Source of the DNA: Pelagibius sp. CAU 1746
Lineage (GTDB): Bacteria; Pseudomonadota; Alphaproteobacteria; Kiloniellales; Kiloniellaceae
Direction of reading: 5' to 3'
Length of the DNA: 64,000 bases
Assembly: GCF_039839785.1 (NCBI RefSeq)
Contig: NZ_JBDOQT010000001.1
Coordinates: 992,001-1,056,000 of the forward strand
Positions within the stretch are counted from its first letter, which is position 1, and each line of letters opens with the position of its first letter. Under the pieces are notes generated by a model. It saw nothing but the letters and a program-made list of their open reading frames with translations, made no database searches and was not told the origin of the DNA. Of the stretch, positions 33,140-46,816 are shown piece by piece. The translations under genes and the position numbers were made by a program.

Positions 33140-33844
33140 CTAATTCTCCTCTTTGTGGTCGCCGGGGGCCAGTCGCCCGCCGGTTACCCCCAAAGAAGAC
33201 GGGGACAGCGGCGCGCGGGCCCTGATTTCGGTCGCTGACTGGGGATTCAAGCGGCAACGGATGAAAGCCCAAGCCGGCGGCCTCGCCTCCGCCAGGCGCC
33301 GCGCCGAGCTGTCTTTCAGCCGGTACCGGGCAAAAGCACGCGCCGCCTTACCTGACAACGCTCTTAAAGAATAGGAGGGGCGGTCGAAAACCGCAACGGG
33401 TAGGGTATTAAAGATTTGTGGCCAGTCCTGCCATTTATGAACTTGAATTAAGTTATCGGCGCCCATGAGCCAGACGAAATGGACCCGCGGCAGCAGGTGG
33501 GTCAGGGCGCGCAGGGTGTCGGCGGTATAGGCGCTGCCCAGGCGGGTCTCCAGGCCGGTCACCAGGATGCGGCGGTCCCCGGCGGCGGCCCGGGCCCGGG
33601 CCAGGCGCTCGGCCAGGGGCGCCATCTCCGCGGGCGATTTCAGGGGGTTCTGCGGCGAGACCAGCCACCACACCCGGTCGAGGCCGAGGCGGGTCAGCGC
33701 CTCGCGGGAGATCTCCCGGTGCCCGTCGTGGGCCGGATTGAAGGAGCCGCCGAGCAGGCCGATGCGGGCGCCCGGCGGCGGCAGCTGCCCGGACAACTCG
33801 CCGCCAAGCTCCGCCGGGGTCAGGCAGGGGAGCGGCGCGGTCAT
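33140..33844 (-). CDS. nadD: Nicotinate-nucleotide adenylyltransferase
   Basis: NadD (234 aa) joins nicotinate mononucleotide and ATP in NAD biosynthesis. The nucleotidyltransferase motif GLLGGSFNPAHDGHREI is at about residues 29-45, the LMGADNLIQVHKWQDW segment follows, and the C-terminal SATEIRAR (SxTxxR) closes the active site. The Ala/Pro-rich N-terminus and slightly extended C-terminus (GGRLAPGDHKEEN) are longer than in E. coli. The last codons contain the GAGGAG that would serve rsfS. It sits between rsfS and the dpp operon, where proA would normally be the direct upstream neighbour. Confidence 0.93.
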   Translation of the reverse strand: MTAPLPCLTPAELGGELSGQLPPPGARIGLLGGSFNPAHDGHREISREALTRLGLDRVWWLVSPQNPLKSPAEMAPLAERLARARAAAGDRRILVTGLETRLGSAYTADTLRALTHLLPRVHFVWLMGADNLIQVHKWQDWPQIFNTLPVAVFDRPSYSLRALSGKAARAFARYRLKDSSARRLAEARPPAWAFIRCRLNPQSATEIRARAPLSPSSLGVTGGRLAPGDHKEEN

Positions 33845-33925
33845 GGCATTTCGACGTCCGGTTTCATGGCGCCAGGATCAGAAACCAGGCGGCCGCCGGA
33901 GACAAGTCCTAAAGAAAAGCGAGGC

Positions 33926-34965
<1,040 letters not shown>

Positions 34966-34969
<4 letters not shown>

Positions 34970-35967
34970 GCGTCTTCTCCCTGGCGTTGGGGATGTTCCC
35001 CCGGATGCCCCTGGGGCACGCCGTGGCTCAGCGGGTAGTGGCACAGCGCGCCGCCGTTGATGGCCGGCGCCTCCTGGCGGCAGCGATCCGTCGCGAAGCC
35101 GCAGCGCGGATTGAAGAGGCAGCCGCCGGGCCGGTCGAGCTGGCCCGGCACCACGCCGGGGATCGACGGCAGGCGCTTGGAGGTGGCGCGCTCCGGCAGG
35201 GCGGCCAGCAGGGCGGCCGTGTAGGGATGATGCGGATCGTTGAAGAGGCCCTCGACCGACTGCTTTTCGACCTGCTGGCCGGCGTACTGCACGGTGACAC
35301 GCTGGGCGGTCTCGGCGACCACGCCCATGTCGTGGGTGATCAACACCAGGGCCATGTCGCGTTCGCGCTGCAGCTCGATCAGCAGCTCCAGGATCTGCGC
35401 CTGGATGGTGACGTCCAGGGCCGTGGTCGGCTCGTCGGCGATCAGCAGGCGCGGGTTGCAGGCGATGGCGATGGCGATCATGACGCGCTGGTTCATCCCG
35501 CCGGACATCTGGTGGGGGAAGGCGGAAAGCCGCGTCTCCGGTGCCGGGATGCCGACCAGCTCCAGCAGTTCGATAGCCCGGCGCCGGTGCTCGGCGCGCG
35601 ACCCGCCCATATGAGTCTTCAGCGATTCGGTGATCTGGAAGCCGATGGTGAAGCAGGGGTTCAGCGAGGTCATCGGCTCCTGGAAGATCATCGCCATGTC
35701 CTTGCCGATGATCTGGCGCCGCTCCTTGGGCGGCATGGTCAGGAGGTCGCGGCCGTCGAAGGCCAGGCGGTCGGCGGTCACCTTGGCGGTCCAGGGCAGC
35801 AGGCCCATGAGCGCCAGCATGGAGACCGACTTGCCCGAGCCGGACTCGCCGACGATGGCGACCAGTTCGCCCTTGGCGATGTCCAGGTCGACGGAATCGA
35901 CGGCGCGGAACAGGCCGTGGGCGGTCTGGAAGTCGACCGAGAGATTGCGGATCTCGAGCAGGCTCAT
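34966..35967 (-). CDS. dppD: Dipeptide/oligopeptide ABC transporter ATPase (DppD)
   Basis: DppD (333 aa) pairs with DppF. Motifs are Walker [21 protein letters not shown]-loop [13 protein letters not shown], signature [19 protein letters not shown], Walker [17 protein letters not shown] and [10 protein letters not shown]. The C-terminal [16 protein letters not shown] has the cluster-binding cysteines of this ATPase type. It starts 7 nt after dppC ends and overlaps dppF by 4 nt. Confidence 0.94.
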
Positions 35968-35974
35968 GCCAACC

Positions 35975-36889
35975 TCACGAACGCTTCATCTTCGGGTCCA
36001 GCGCGTCGCGCAGCCCGTCCCCGAAGAGGTTGATGGCGAGAACGGTGATGAGGATGGCGAGGCCCGGGAAGGTCACCACCCACCAGGCGCGGGTGATGAA
36101 TTCGCGGGCGTCGGCCAGCATGGCGCCCCATTCCGGGGTCGGCGGCTGGGCGCCTTGACCCAGGAAGCCGAGGGCGGCGGCGTCGAGGATCGCGGTGGAG
36201 AAGCTGAGGGTCGCCTGCACGATGAGCGGCGCCATGCAGTTGGGCAGCACGGTGACGAACATCAGGCGCGGCAGGCGCGCCCCGGCGACCCTGGCCGAGG
36301 TCACGTAGTCGCGGGTGCTCTCGGAGATCACCGAGGCGCGGGTCAGGCGCACGAAGTGGGGCAGCACCACGACAGCGACGGCGATCATGGCGTTGGTCAG
36401 GCTGGGACCCAGCAGGGTGACCAGCACCAGGGCCAGCAGGATCGACGGGAAAGCGAGGATGATGTCCATTGCCCGTGCGATGAGGACTTCCGTGGTGCCC
36501 CGGAAGAAGCCGGCGATAAGGCCCAGTGTAATACCGGCGCTGAAGGCGATGGCGATAACGATGGACCCGACGTAAAGGGAATAGCGGGCACCGTGAATGA
36601 GGCGTGAGAGGATATCTCTGCCGACCGCATCGGTGCCGAGGATGAACTCCCAGGAACCTCCCTCCATCCACACCGGGGGTACGAGAAAGTGACCACGGTA
36701 TTGATGGATTGGCGAATGCGGCGCCACAACGTCGGCGAAGACGGCGAGCAGGATCAGCACCACCACAACGGCCAGTCCGGCGACGGCGCCGTTGTTCTCC
36801 GAGAAGTAATGCCAGAACTCGCGCAGGCGCTCTGCGCGGATGTTGCGCCGTGCGCCGGACGCCTGAACGGAGGGGTCTTGAGCCGTCAT
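35975..36889 (-). CDS. dppC: Dipeptide ABC transporter permease (DppC)
   Basis: DppC (304 aa) is an inner-membrane permease with a cytoplasmic N-terminus, a first membrane helix (about residues 34-55), the OppC-type periplasmic segment ([20 protein letters not shown]) and five further helices. The EAA loop that contacts the ATPases reads [20 protein letters not shown]. The end [19 protein letters not shown] is typical. It lies 10 nt after dppB. Confidence 0.94.
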   Translation of the reverse strand: MTAQDPSVQASGARRNIRAERLREFWHYFSENNGAVAGLAVVVVLILLAVFADVVAPHSPIHQYRGHFLVPPVWMEGGSWEFILGTDAVGRDILSRLIHGARYSLYVGSIVIAIAFSAGITLGLIAGFFRGTTEVLIARAMDIILAFPSILLALVLVTLLGPSLTNAMIAVAVVVLPHFVRLTRASVISESTRDYVTSARVAGARLPRLMFVTVLPNCMAPLIVQATLSFSTAILDAAALGFLGQGAQPPTPEWGAMLADAREFITRAWWVVTFPGLAILITVLAINLFGDGLRDALDPKMKRS

Positions 36890-36899
36890 GTTCTTCCCC

Positions 36900-37913
36900 C
36901 TAGCGCCGGTGCCGGATACGCGGGTTGATGAGTCCGTAGAGCAGTTCCACGGCGATGTTCACGATCATTACGATGGCCGCGATCAACAGCAGGCCGCCTT
37001 GCACCGAAGGGTAGTCGCGCCGCGAGATGGAATCGACCATCCACTTGCCGATGCCCGGCCAGGCGAAGATGGTCTCGGTCAGGATGGCGCCCGCCAGCAG
37101 CACGCCGACGGAAAGGCCGATCACCGTGATGACCGGGATGAGCGCATTGCGCAGCGCGTGCAGGCCGATGACCCGCCAGGGCGCCAGACCCTTGGCGCGC
37201 GCCGTGCGCACGTAGTCCTCGCCCAGAACTTCCAGCATGGCCGAGCGGGTCTGGCGTGCGAAGACTGCCAAGGGGATGGTGCCCAGCGCGATGGTCGGCA
37301 GGATCAGGTGGCTGAGCGCCGACCGGAAGGCGCCCTTTTCACCGGACAGCAGGCTGTCGATCAGCATGAAGCCGGTGGGCTGGTCGAAGAAGTAGAGAAT
37401 GTCGATGCGTCCCGACACCGGCGTCCACGATAAGGGCGGCGTAGAGAACAGGATGATGAGGATCAGCGCCCACCAGAAGATCGGCATGGAATAGCCCGTC
37501 AGCGCGACGCCCATCAGGGTGTGGTCGAACCAGGAACCCCGCTTCACCGCGGCGATGATACCGGCGGGCAGGCCGATGACGGTGGCGAAGATGATGGCGC
37601 AGAAGGACAGCTCCAGCGTCGCCGGAAAGAGGGTGAAGAACTCCTGCAGCACCGGCTGCTTGGTGACCAGGGATTTGCCGAGGTCACCCTGGAAGATGTC
37701 AGCAACATAGAGGAGATACTGCTGCCAGATCGGCTTGTCGAAACCGAGCTGGGTCATCAGTTCGGCGTGGCGCTCGGGCGTCACGCCGCGCTCGCCGGCC
37801 AGCAGCGTCACCGGATCGCCGGGCAACAGCCGGATGAAGGCGAAGGACAGCACGGTGATGCCGAAGAAGGTCGGAATCAGCTGCGCGAGTTTGGTGACGA
37901 GAAGGCGGAGCAT
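36900..37913 (-). CDS. dppB: Dipeptide ABC transporter permease (DppB)
   Basis: DppB (337 aa) is the partner permease. It starts with the OppB-type LLVTKLAQLIPTFFGITVLSF helix, has about six membrane segments and an EAA loop (YVRTARAKGLAPWRVIGLHA). The C-terminal helix ends in ELLYGLINPRIRHRR. A 77-bp gap with a strong hairpin separates it from dppA, which suggests lower expression than the binding protein. Confidence 0.94.
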   Translation of the reverse strand: MLRLLVTKLAQLIPTFFGITVLSFAFIRLLPGDPVTLLAGERGVTPERHAELMTQLGFDKPIWQQYLLYVADIFQGDLGKSLVTKQPVLQEFFTLFPATLELSFCAIIFATVIGLPAGIIAAVKRGSWFDHTLMGVALTGYSMPIFWWALILIILFSTPPLSWTPVSGRIDILYFFDQPTGFMLIDSLLSGEKGAFRSALSHLILPTIALGTIPLAVFARQTRSAMLEVLGEDYVRTARAKGLAPWRVIGLHALRNALIPVITVIGLSVGVLLAGAILTETIFAWPGIGKWMVDSISRRDYPSVQGGLLLIAAIVMIVNIAVELLYGLINPRIRHRR

Positions 37914-37938
37914 GAAATCCTGGTCTGGTGCCGATGCG

Positions 37939-37971
37939 CGAACGGGAGGAGCTTTTGGCTCCTCCCGTTCG
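37939..37971 (-). promoter_or_regulatory. Strong intercistronic hairpin between dppA and dppB
   Basis: A perfect 14-bp stem (37939-37952 with 37958-37971, arms CGAACGGGAGGAGC/GCTCCTCCCGTTCG, loop TTTTG on the plus strand) starts 19 nt after the dppA stop. No T-run follows in the direction of transcription, so it is more likely to protect the dppA 3' end from exonucleases and lower readthrough than to terminate fully. Such hairpins are common after binding-protein genes of ABC operons. Confidence 0.75.
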
Positions 37972-37990
37972 GCTTACTTCTACGCTCGGA

Positions 37991-39586
37991 TTACTCTTCG
38001 ATGTCGACGCCGTAGAAGACGTGACCGCCGAAGGGGTCGATCTTGAAGTTCTTCACTTCCTTGCGGATCGGCTTGAAGACGACCGAGTGCGCAATGGTCG
38101 CCCAAGGGGCCTGCTCCTTGAACACGATCTGGGCCTGCTTGTAGAGATCCGTCCGCTTGTCGTTGTCGCTCACGGTCTTGGCCTTCTGGATCAGATCCTC
38201 GAAGGGCTTGTGGCACCACTGGGCGCGGTTGGAGCCGCCGACGCCGTCACAGCCCAGCAGCACGGCCAGGAAGTTGTCGGGATCGCCGTTGTCGCCGGTC
38301 CAGCCCAGCAGCACCGCGCCGTCGCGGTCCTTGCTCTTGGAGCGCTCCAGGTACTCACCCCACTCGTAGCTGACGATCTCCGCCTCGACGCCGATGGCGG
38401 CCCAGTCGGCCTGGATCAGTTCAGCCATGCGGCGGGCATTGGGGTTGTAGGGACGCTGCACCGGCATCGCCCAGATCTTGGTCTTCAGGTTGGTGACGCC
38501 GGCTTCTTTCAACAGCGCCTTGGCGGTGTCCGGATTGTAGGCGTCGTCGACCGTGGCCTCGTTGTAGGACCAGATGGTCGGCGGAATCGGGTTCTTGGCG
38601 ATTTTACCCGCACCCTGGAAGACGCCGTCGATGATGGCCTGTTTGTTGATGGCCAGGTTGAGAGCCTTGCGCACCGCCGGGTTGTCGAAGGGCGGCTTCA
38701 ACGCGTTGTAGGCCAGGTAGCCGACGTTCAGGCCTTCCTGCTGCAACAGGTTGACATCCGGATCCGCCTTCATGGCCTCGATGTCAGCCGGGTTCGGGTA
38801 GGGCATCACATGGCACTCACCGGCCTTCAGCTTCTGGTAGCGCACGCTGGCGTCCGGCGTGATGGCGAAGATCAGATTGTCGATGTCCGCCTTGCCGCGC
38901 CAGTAGTCCGGGTGCGCCTTGTAGCGGATCACCGCGTCCTTCTGGTAAGCGACGAGCTGGAAGGGACCGGTGCCGACCGGCTCCAGGTCGACCTTCTCCG
39001 GCGTGCCGGCGTCCATCATCTTGTCGGCGTACTCGGCCGAGAGGATGGAGGCGAAGTCCATCGCCAGGTTGGCGATCATCGGCGCTTCGGGGCGGTTGAG
39101 CACGAACTTCACGGTGTAGTCGTCGACCTTGACGATGTCCTTGATCAGGTCGGGCATCGACATGCCGTTGAAGTACTCGTAAGCGCCGCCGGACACACCG
39201 TGGTAGGGATGGTTCTTGTCCCACTGGCGGGCGAAGGAATAGACCACGTCGTCGGCGTTGAAGTCGCGCGACGGGGTGAAGGCCTTGGTGGTCTGCCACT
39301 TCACGCCCTTGCGCAGGTGGAAGGTGTACTCCAGGCCGTCGTCGGAGACGTCCCAGGACTCGGCCAAGCCCGGCTCGATGTTGGTGGTGCCGGTGGTGAA
39401 CTCGACCAGCTTGTTGAACACCTGGCGCGAGGAGGCGTCGAAGGTGGTGCCGGCGGTGTACAGCGAGGGGTTGAAACCCTCCGGGCTGCCTTCCGAGCAG
39501 AAGACCAGGGTCTTCGCCTCGGCGGCGGCGGTCACGCTGGCGGCCAGAATCAGGCCGAGCGCGGTCGTGCTAAGCGTTTTGTTCAT
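37991..39586 (-). CDS. dppA: Periplasmic dipeptide-binding protein (DppA)
   Basis: DppA (531 aa) is an SBP_bac_5 family binding protein that delivers di- or oligopeptides to DppBCDF. The signal peptide is [21 protein letters not shown], then the mature start [22 protein letters not shown]. Typical features are [24 protein letters not shown] and the late [20 protein letters not shown]. The length and the start resemble E. coli DppA more than OppA. AGGGAG lies 8 nt before the ATG. Promoter-like hexamers lie upstream at 39671-39700. Confidence 0.94.
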   Translation of the reverse strand: MNKTLSTTALGLILAASVTAAAEAKTLVFCSEGSPEGFNPSLYTAGTTFDASSRQVFNKLVEFTTGTTNIEPGLAESWDVSDDGLEYTFHLRKGVKWQTTKAFTPSRDFNADDVVYSFARQWDKNHPYHGVSGGAYEYFNGMSMPDLIKDIVKVDDYTVKFVLNRPEAPMIANLAMDFASILSAEYADKMMDAGTPEKVDLEPVGTGPFQLVAYQKDAVIRYKAHPDYWRGKADIDNLIFAITPDASVRYQKLKAGECHVMPYPNPADIEAMKADPDVNLLQQEGLNVGYLAYNALKPPFDNPAVRKALNLAINKQAIIDGVFQGAGKIAKNPIPPTIWSYNEATVDDAYNPDTAKALLKEAGVTNLKTKIWAMPVQRPYNPNARRMAELIQADWAAIGVEAEIVSYEWGEYLERSKSKDRDGAVLLGWTGDNGDPDNFLAVLLGCDGVGGSNRAQWCHKPFEDLIQKAKTVSDNDKRTDLYKQAQIVFKEQAPWATIAHSVVFKPIRKEVKNFKIDPFGGHVFYGVDIEE

Positions 39587-39670
39587 TAAATAGTCTCCCT
39601 GCAGTAGCCGAATTTGACGTGCTGTCTTGACTTCGGCATGGGCGCAATATCGCGCCTTCTCCAAATTGGC

Positions 39671-39700
39671 AAGCTAAATAGGCCACAGAAGATATGTCAA
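39671..39700 (-). promoter_or_regulatory. Candidate dppA promoter
   Basis: On the minus strand a consensus TTGACA (39700-39695) is followed by TATTTA 14 bp later or TAGCTT 18 bp later. Neither is an ideal -10 at ideal distance. Between it and dppA lies GGCGCGATATTGCGCC, a 5-bp inverted repeat around GATATT that could be a regulator site. The 183-bp gap between proA and dppA contains nothing else that I recognise. Confidence 0.4.
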
Positions 39701-39769
39701 CGTACAAACCCCTCCGTCGCTTCCGGCGGCCGGGTTTAAGGTGTCGCCGGACGGTGCCGGTGTCCCGGG

Positions 39770-41053
39770 TTAGGGCCGGATCTGGCCCTGGCCCTGCACC
39801 TTATACTTGTAGCTGGTCAACTGCTCCGCGCCCACCGGGCCGCGCGCGTGCATCTTTCCGGTGGAGATGCCGATCTCGGCCCCCATGCCGAATTCGCCGC
39901 CGTCGGCGAACTGGGTCGAGGCATTGTGCATCACGATACCGGCGTCCACCTCGTTCATGAAGCGGGCCGCGGCGGCGGCGTCCCCGGTGACGATGGCCTC
40001 GGTGTGGTGGGAGCCGTGGGCATTGACGTGGGCGATGGCCTCGTCCAGTCCGGAGACCACCTTCACCGCGATGATCGGCGCCAGGTACTCGGTGTCCCAG
40101 TCCTCGGGCGTCGCCGCCTCGGCTTCCGGCATGACCCGGCGCACCACCGCGTCGCCGCGGATGGCGCAGTCGGCCTGATGCAGCGCTTGCAGCAGCTTGG
40201 GCAGCAGGGTGTCGGCCAGGGCCGCGTCGATCAGCAGGGTCTCGGTCGCCCCGCAGATGCCGGTGCGCCGCATCTTGGCGTTGACCACGACGCTCAAGGC
40301 CATCTCCGGATCGGCGGCGCTGTGTACATAGGTATGGACCATGCCGTCCAGGTGGCTGAACACGGGGATGCGGCTTTCGCGCTGGATGCGTTCGATCAGG
40401 CCCCGGCCGCCGCGCGGCACGATGACGTCCACGTCGTCGCTCATGGTCAGCAGGATGCCGACGGCGGCGCGGTCGGTGGTGGGGATGCGCTGGATGGCGG
40501 CCTCGGGCAGGCCGGCTTCCTTCAGCCCGGCCTGCAGGCAGTCCAGGATGGCGCCGGAGGAATGGAAACTCTCGGAGCCGCCGCGCAGGATGGCGGCGTT
40601 GCCGGATTTCAGGCACAGCGCGCCGGCGTCGGCGGTCACGTTGGGCCGGCTTTCGTAGATGATGCCGATGACGCCCAGCGGCACCGAGACGCGGGCGATC
40701 TTCAGGCCGTTGGGGCGCTCCCACTCGGCCAGCACGCGGCCCACGGGGTCGGGCAGCTCGGCCACCTCCTCGACGCCCTTGGCCATGGCCTCGATGCGCT
40801 CGGGCGTCAGTTCCAGGCGGTCCAGCAGGGCCGGGGTCAGGCCTTTGGTGCGCGCGGCGGCCATATCCTTGGCATTGGCGGCGGCGATCCTGTCGGCCCC
40901 GGCGCGGATCGCCGCGGCGGCGGCCTTCAGGGCGCGGGTCTTGGTCTCCGGGTCGGCCAGGGCCAGCCTGGCGGCGGCGTCGCGGGCCGCCCCGCCGAGC
41001 GCCGTCATGGTGCTCTGGAGGTCTTCCTGCTTGAGGGCCGCTTCGGCGGGCAT
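39770..41053 (-). CDS. proA: Gamma-glutamyl phosphate reductase
   Basis: ProA (427 aa) reduces gamma-glutamyl phosphate to glutamate semialdehyde with NADPH in proline synthesis. It has the aldehyde-dehydrogenase-like Rossmann region ([20 protein letters not shown]), the substrate-binding [12 protein letters not shown], and the catalytic Cys in [16 protein letters not shown]. The end [20 protein letters not shown] is the family signature. It is 38 nt after proB. In many alphaproteobacteria the next gene is nadD; here the dpp operon comes between. Confidence 0.96.
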   Translation of the reverse strand: MPAEAALKQEDLQSTMTALGGAARDAAARLALADPETKTRALKAAAAAIRAGADRIAAANAKDMAAARTKGLTPALLDRLELTPERIEAMAKGVEEVAELPDPVGRVLAEWERPNGLKIARVSVPLGVIGIIYESRPNVTADAGALCLKSGNAAILRGGSESFHSSGAILDCLQAGLKEAGLPEAAIQRIPTTDRAAVGILLTMSDDVDVIVPRGGRGLIERIQRESRIPVFSHLDGMVHTYVHSAADPEMALSVVVNAKMRRTGICGATETLLIDAALADTLLPKLLQALHQADCAIRGDAVVRRVMPEAEAATPEDWDTEYLAPIIAVKVVSGLDEAIAHVNAHGSHHTEAIVTGDAAAAARFMNEVDAGIVMHNASTQFADGGEFGMGAEIGISTGKMHARGPVGAEQLTSYKYKVQGQGQIRP

Positions 41054-41091
41054 GGCTCGGTTCTCCCGTTTAAGGCAATAACTTCAGGCTG

Positions 41092-43856
<2,765 letters not shown>

Positions 43857-43895
43857 TCAAAAGTACTTTCCTGCCGAGCCCAAGGAGAAGAGGGC

Positions 43896-43927
43896 AAAGA
43901 AAAAGGGAGATGGCGACCCATCTCCCT
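43896..43927 (-). terminator. Intrinsic terminator after rplU-rpmA
   Basis: A perfect 10-bp stem (43904-43913 with 43918-43927, arms AGGGAGATGG/CCATCTCCCT, loop CGAC) is followed on the minus strand by TTTTTCTTT. It lies 52 nt past the rpmA stop, and so marks the end of the rplU-rpmA transcript. Confidence 0.85.
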
Positions 43928-43978
43928 CCTTCGTCTCGGCTGCTAGCAGATGGGCGCCCGGTGGGGCCCACCGGCGTT

Positions 43979-44260
43979 TTATTCAGCGGCGTTCGGCGAC
44001 GGCTGCCCAGCGGCATCGACGGACACATAGGTCCGGCCGCCGCGCTTGGTCTCGAACGTCACCGCGCCTTCGATCTTGGCGAAGATGGTGTGGTCCTTGC
44101 CCAGGCCCACGTTGCGGCCCGGATGGAACTTGGTGCCGCGCTGGCGCACCAGGATGTTGCCGGGCACCACGGCCTCGCCACCGAACTTCTTGACGCCGAG
44201 GCGGCGTCCGGCGGAATCGCGTCCGTTGCGTGAACTGCCGCCAGCCTTTTTATGTGCCAT
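43979..44260 (-). CDS. rpmA: 50S ribosomal protein L27
   Basis: L27 (93 aa) has the standard N-terminus [20 protein letters not shown], which reaches the peptidyl transferase centre, then [19 protein letters not shown] and [17 protein letters not shown]. There is no cleavable N-terminal extension of the Firmicutes type. It starts 3 nt after rplU ends. Confidence 0.97.
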   Translation of the reverse strand: MAHKKAGGSSRNGRDSAGRRLGVKKFGGEAVVPGNILVRQRGTKFHPGRNVGLGKDHTIFAKIEGAVTFETKRGGRTYVSVDAAGQPSPNAAE

Positions 44261-44263
44261 GGC

Positions 44264-44809
44264 TTAGTCGTCCTTCTTCTTGGCCGCGGCCTTCTTGGCG
44301 GGAGCCTTCTTGGTCGCGATCTTCTTGGCAGCCGCCTTCTTCGCCCCGGTCTCGGAACCGGCCGCCTTCTTGGTCGCGGTCTTCTTCGCCGCCGGCTTCT
44401 TGGCGGCGGCCTTCTTCGGCTCGGACTTGGCTTCGGCCTCGCCCTCTTCCGTCTTCGGGGCGGCAGCCTTCTTCGGCTTGGCGGCGGGCTTCTTGCCGTC
44501 GGTCAGGATGTCGGTGATCTTCACCACCGTCAGATCCTGGCGATGGCCCGCGGTGCGGCGGTAGTTGTGGCGCCGCTTCTTCTTGAAGACCAGCACCTTG
44601 TCGCCGCGGGTCTGCTCGATGACCTCGCCAGCCACGCAGACGCCCTCGACGAAGGGCGCGCCGGCCTTGGTCTCGGCGCCTTCGCCGACCATCAGCACGG
44701 AATCGAAGGCCACGACCTCGCCGGTCTCGCCATTCAGTTTCTCGACGACGATCACGTCGTCCTTAGCGACTTTGTACTGCTTGCCGCCGGTCTTGATCAC
44801 TGCAAACAT
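44264..44809 (-). CDS. rplU: 50S ribosomal protein L21 with long Lys/Ala-rich tail
   Basis: Residues 1-103 are a normal L21 ([47 protein letters not shown]). About 78 further residues are made almost entirely of Lys, Ala, Pro, Thr and Glu, with [10 protein letters not shown]-like repeats resembling histone-H1 tails. L21 of most bacteria ends near residue 103; shorter extensions are known in alphaproteobacteria. The tail would be highly basic and unstructured and could contact rRNA. No frame break is present. Confidence 0.96.
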   Translation of the reverse strand: MFAVIKTGGKQYKVAKDDVIVVEKLNGETGEVVAFDSVLMVGEGAETKAGAPFVEGVCVAGEVIEQTRGDKVLVFKKKRRHNYRRTAGHRQDLTVVKITDILTDGKKPAAKPKKAAAPKTEEGEAEAKSEPKKAAAKKPAAKKTATKKAAGSETGAKKAAAKKIATKKAPAKKAAAKKKDD

Positions 44810-44935
44810 TTTCGCGGGCTCGCCTAATTCTCGGCCGAATTTCTAGCCTTTGGAGACCTTCCGGCGCGGATGCCGCCGCCGGGAAGGCCCAAAATGAAGC
44901 GCCGCGGCCCAGGGAGCCACGGTCGATGGGCGCGC

Positions 44936-44963
44936 ACTATAGCCCTCACGCCCGCCCTGTCAA
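44936..44963 (-). promoter_or_regulatory. Sigma-70-type promoter of rplU-rpmA
   Basis: On the minus strand a perfect TTGACA (44963-44958) is followed after 16 bp by TATAGT (44941-44936). Transcription would start near 44929, giving a leader of about 120 nt before rplU. The leader may hold autoregulatory structure, but I could not define one. The 249-bp gap between rplU and the next gene contains no other feature. Confidence 0.75.
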
Positions 44964-45058
44964 CGCGATTCTGGCCTTATTTTGCGCCTCTTTCCGGGCC
45001 CTTGGCGGCCCGCCTTCCGGGCGTCTTGCACCCGGCGGCGGACGGCATCCGGAAAGGG

Positions 45059-46126
45059 TTAACAGGCGATCTCGGTGACCGTCGTCGCCGCGACGGCCCG
45101 GTCCGGACCGGCGGCCTCGAAACCCCCAGCCTCGAAACACCCAGCCTCGAAGCCCTGGGCAACCAGGCGTCCGCCGGCCGGCTCGGCGTAGAGGGCGAGG
45201 CGGGTGGTGGGGTTGAGCACCGGCGGCTGCAGCCAGGCCAGGTCGGGGCCCGCCGCCGCGGCCTGGTCGCGCATCACCGCGGCGCGGCGGTCGGAGACGG
45301 TGCCGCGGGCGCGCGCCCGGGGCATTTCGGCGGCGTTCCAGTGGTTGGCCGCCACCTGCGGGCCTTGGTGCACGACCGCATGGTCTTCCAGGCGCTCGAT
45401 CACCGCCTGCTCGTCAGGGCCGCAGCCCGCGAGGGAGAAGATCGCCGGCAGGGCCAGCGGCGTCTCCGCCAGCATGGCCTTCGCGGCGGCGAAGTCGCGG
45501 GCCTCGTCGAAGACCCGGCGCAGCAGATGCGCCGGGGGCAGGGCGCGGGACCGCCACAGGCCGTAGCGGTCGCAGGCCCAGTCGACGGCCTTGCTGGGGC
45601 TGCGCCGGCGCAGGGGGGCCTGGTTGAAGGCGGCGGCGAAGCGGCCGGGCGCCAGGCCCTGGATGCTGCCGGAAAAGCCCGGCCAGGTGATGTTGATCCA
45701 CTCCCCCGCGGGACCGCGCTGGCGGGCCGCCACCAGCTCGGCGCCCAGGCCCTCGAAGGGCCAGTCCAGCACCCGGGTCAGGCGGCTGGCGCGGCCGTCG
45801 GCGGTGGGGCCGACGCTGCAGGTGCAGGCCCATTCGTAGCTCATGTTGAGGAAGTGGGCGCCGGGCCGGCCCAGCGCGGCGGCCACCTGTCCGATCTCCG
45901 CCAGATAGGGATTGGCGCTGCGCTCCAGCCAGCGCCGGGACAGGTGGTCGGCCAGCGCGATTCCGGCCCGGGGGTAGCGCCGCTCGGCGGCGGCGAGCAG
46001 CGCGGCCAGGCGGGCCGGCTCCAGGCGCAGCAGGTCGCCCGGCCCGTCCACCGCATGAAGCGGAATCTCCCGCAGGTCCTTTCGTCCGGCGGCGGTGTCT
46101 GGGGTACGGTGCGGCATGGGACCCAT
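45059..46126 (-). CDS. Ntn-hydrolase-like protein (acid amidase/penicillin acylase type)
   Basis: This protein (about 355 aa) resembles the linear-amide C-N hydrolase group (acid ceramidase, NAAA, isopenicillin-N acyltransferase). The likely nucleophile is C101 in YEWACTCSVGP, followed at the usual distance by the Arg/Asp segment RVLDWPFEG (R118, D121); WPGFSGSIQGLAPGRFAAAF and NQAP supply further family-like positions. In such enzymes the chain is cut just before the Cys to free its amino group. It has no signal peptide. Three 15-bp repeats (45114-45158) encode GFEAG-like units near the C-terminus. Starts at 46117 and 46153 are also possible; a TATAAT overlaps the chosen ATG. The substrate is unknown. 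Confidence 0.6.
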   Translation of the reverse strand: MGPMPHRTPDTAAGRKDLREIPLHAVDGPGDLLRLEPARLAALLAAAERRYPRAGIALADHLSRRWLERSANPYLAEIGQVAAALGRPGAHFLNMSYEWACTCSVGPTADGRASRLTRVLDWPFEGLGAELVAARQRGPAGEWINITWPGFSGSIQGLAPGRFAAAFNQAPLRRRSPSKAVDWACDRYGLWRSRALPPAHLLRRVFDEARDFAAAKAMLAETPLALPAIFSLAGCGPDEQAVIERLEDHAVVHQGPQVAANHWNAAEMPRARARGTVSDRRAAVMRDQAAAAGPDLAWLQPPVLNPTTRLALYAEPAGGRLVAQGFEAGCFEAGGFEAAGPDRAVAATTVTEIAC

Positions 46127-46268
46127 TATACGAGGTCCCAGCGCCCTGCGCATTATCGCCGAGGCGCGGGGCGTCAGGCGGCCCTTGCCAGGGCGGCGGC
46201 GCTTCGCTAGTAAGGGCGCGCCGTTCGCGGCGGGACCGGCTCAGGCCCCCGCCGCGCCTCGATGTTGC

Positions 46269-46816
<548 letters not shown>

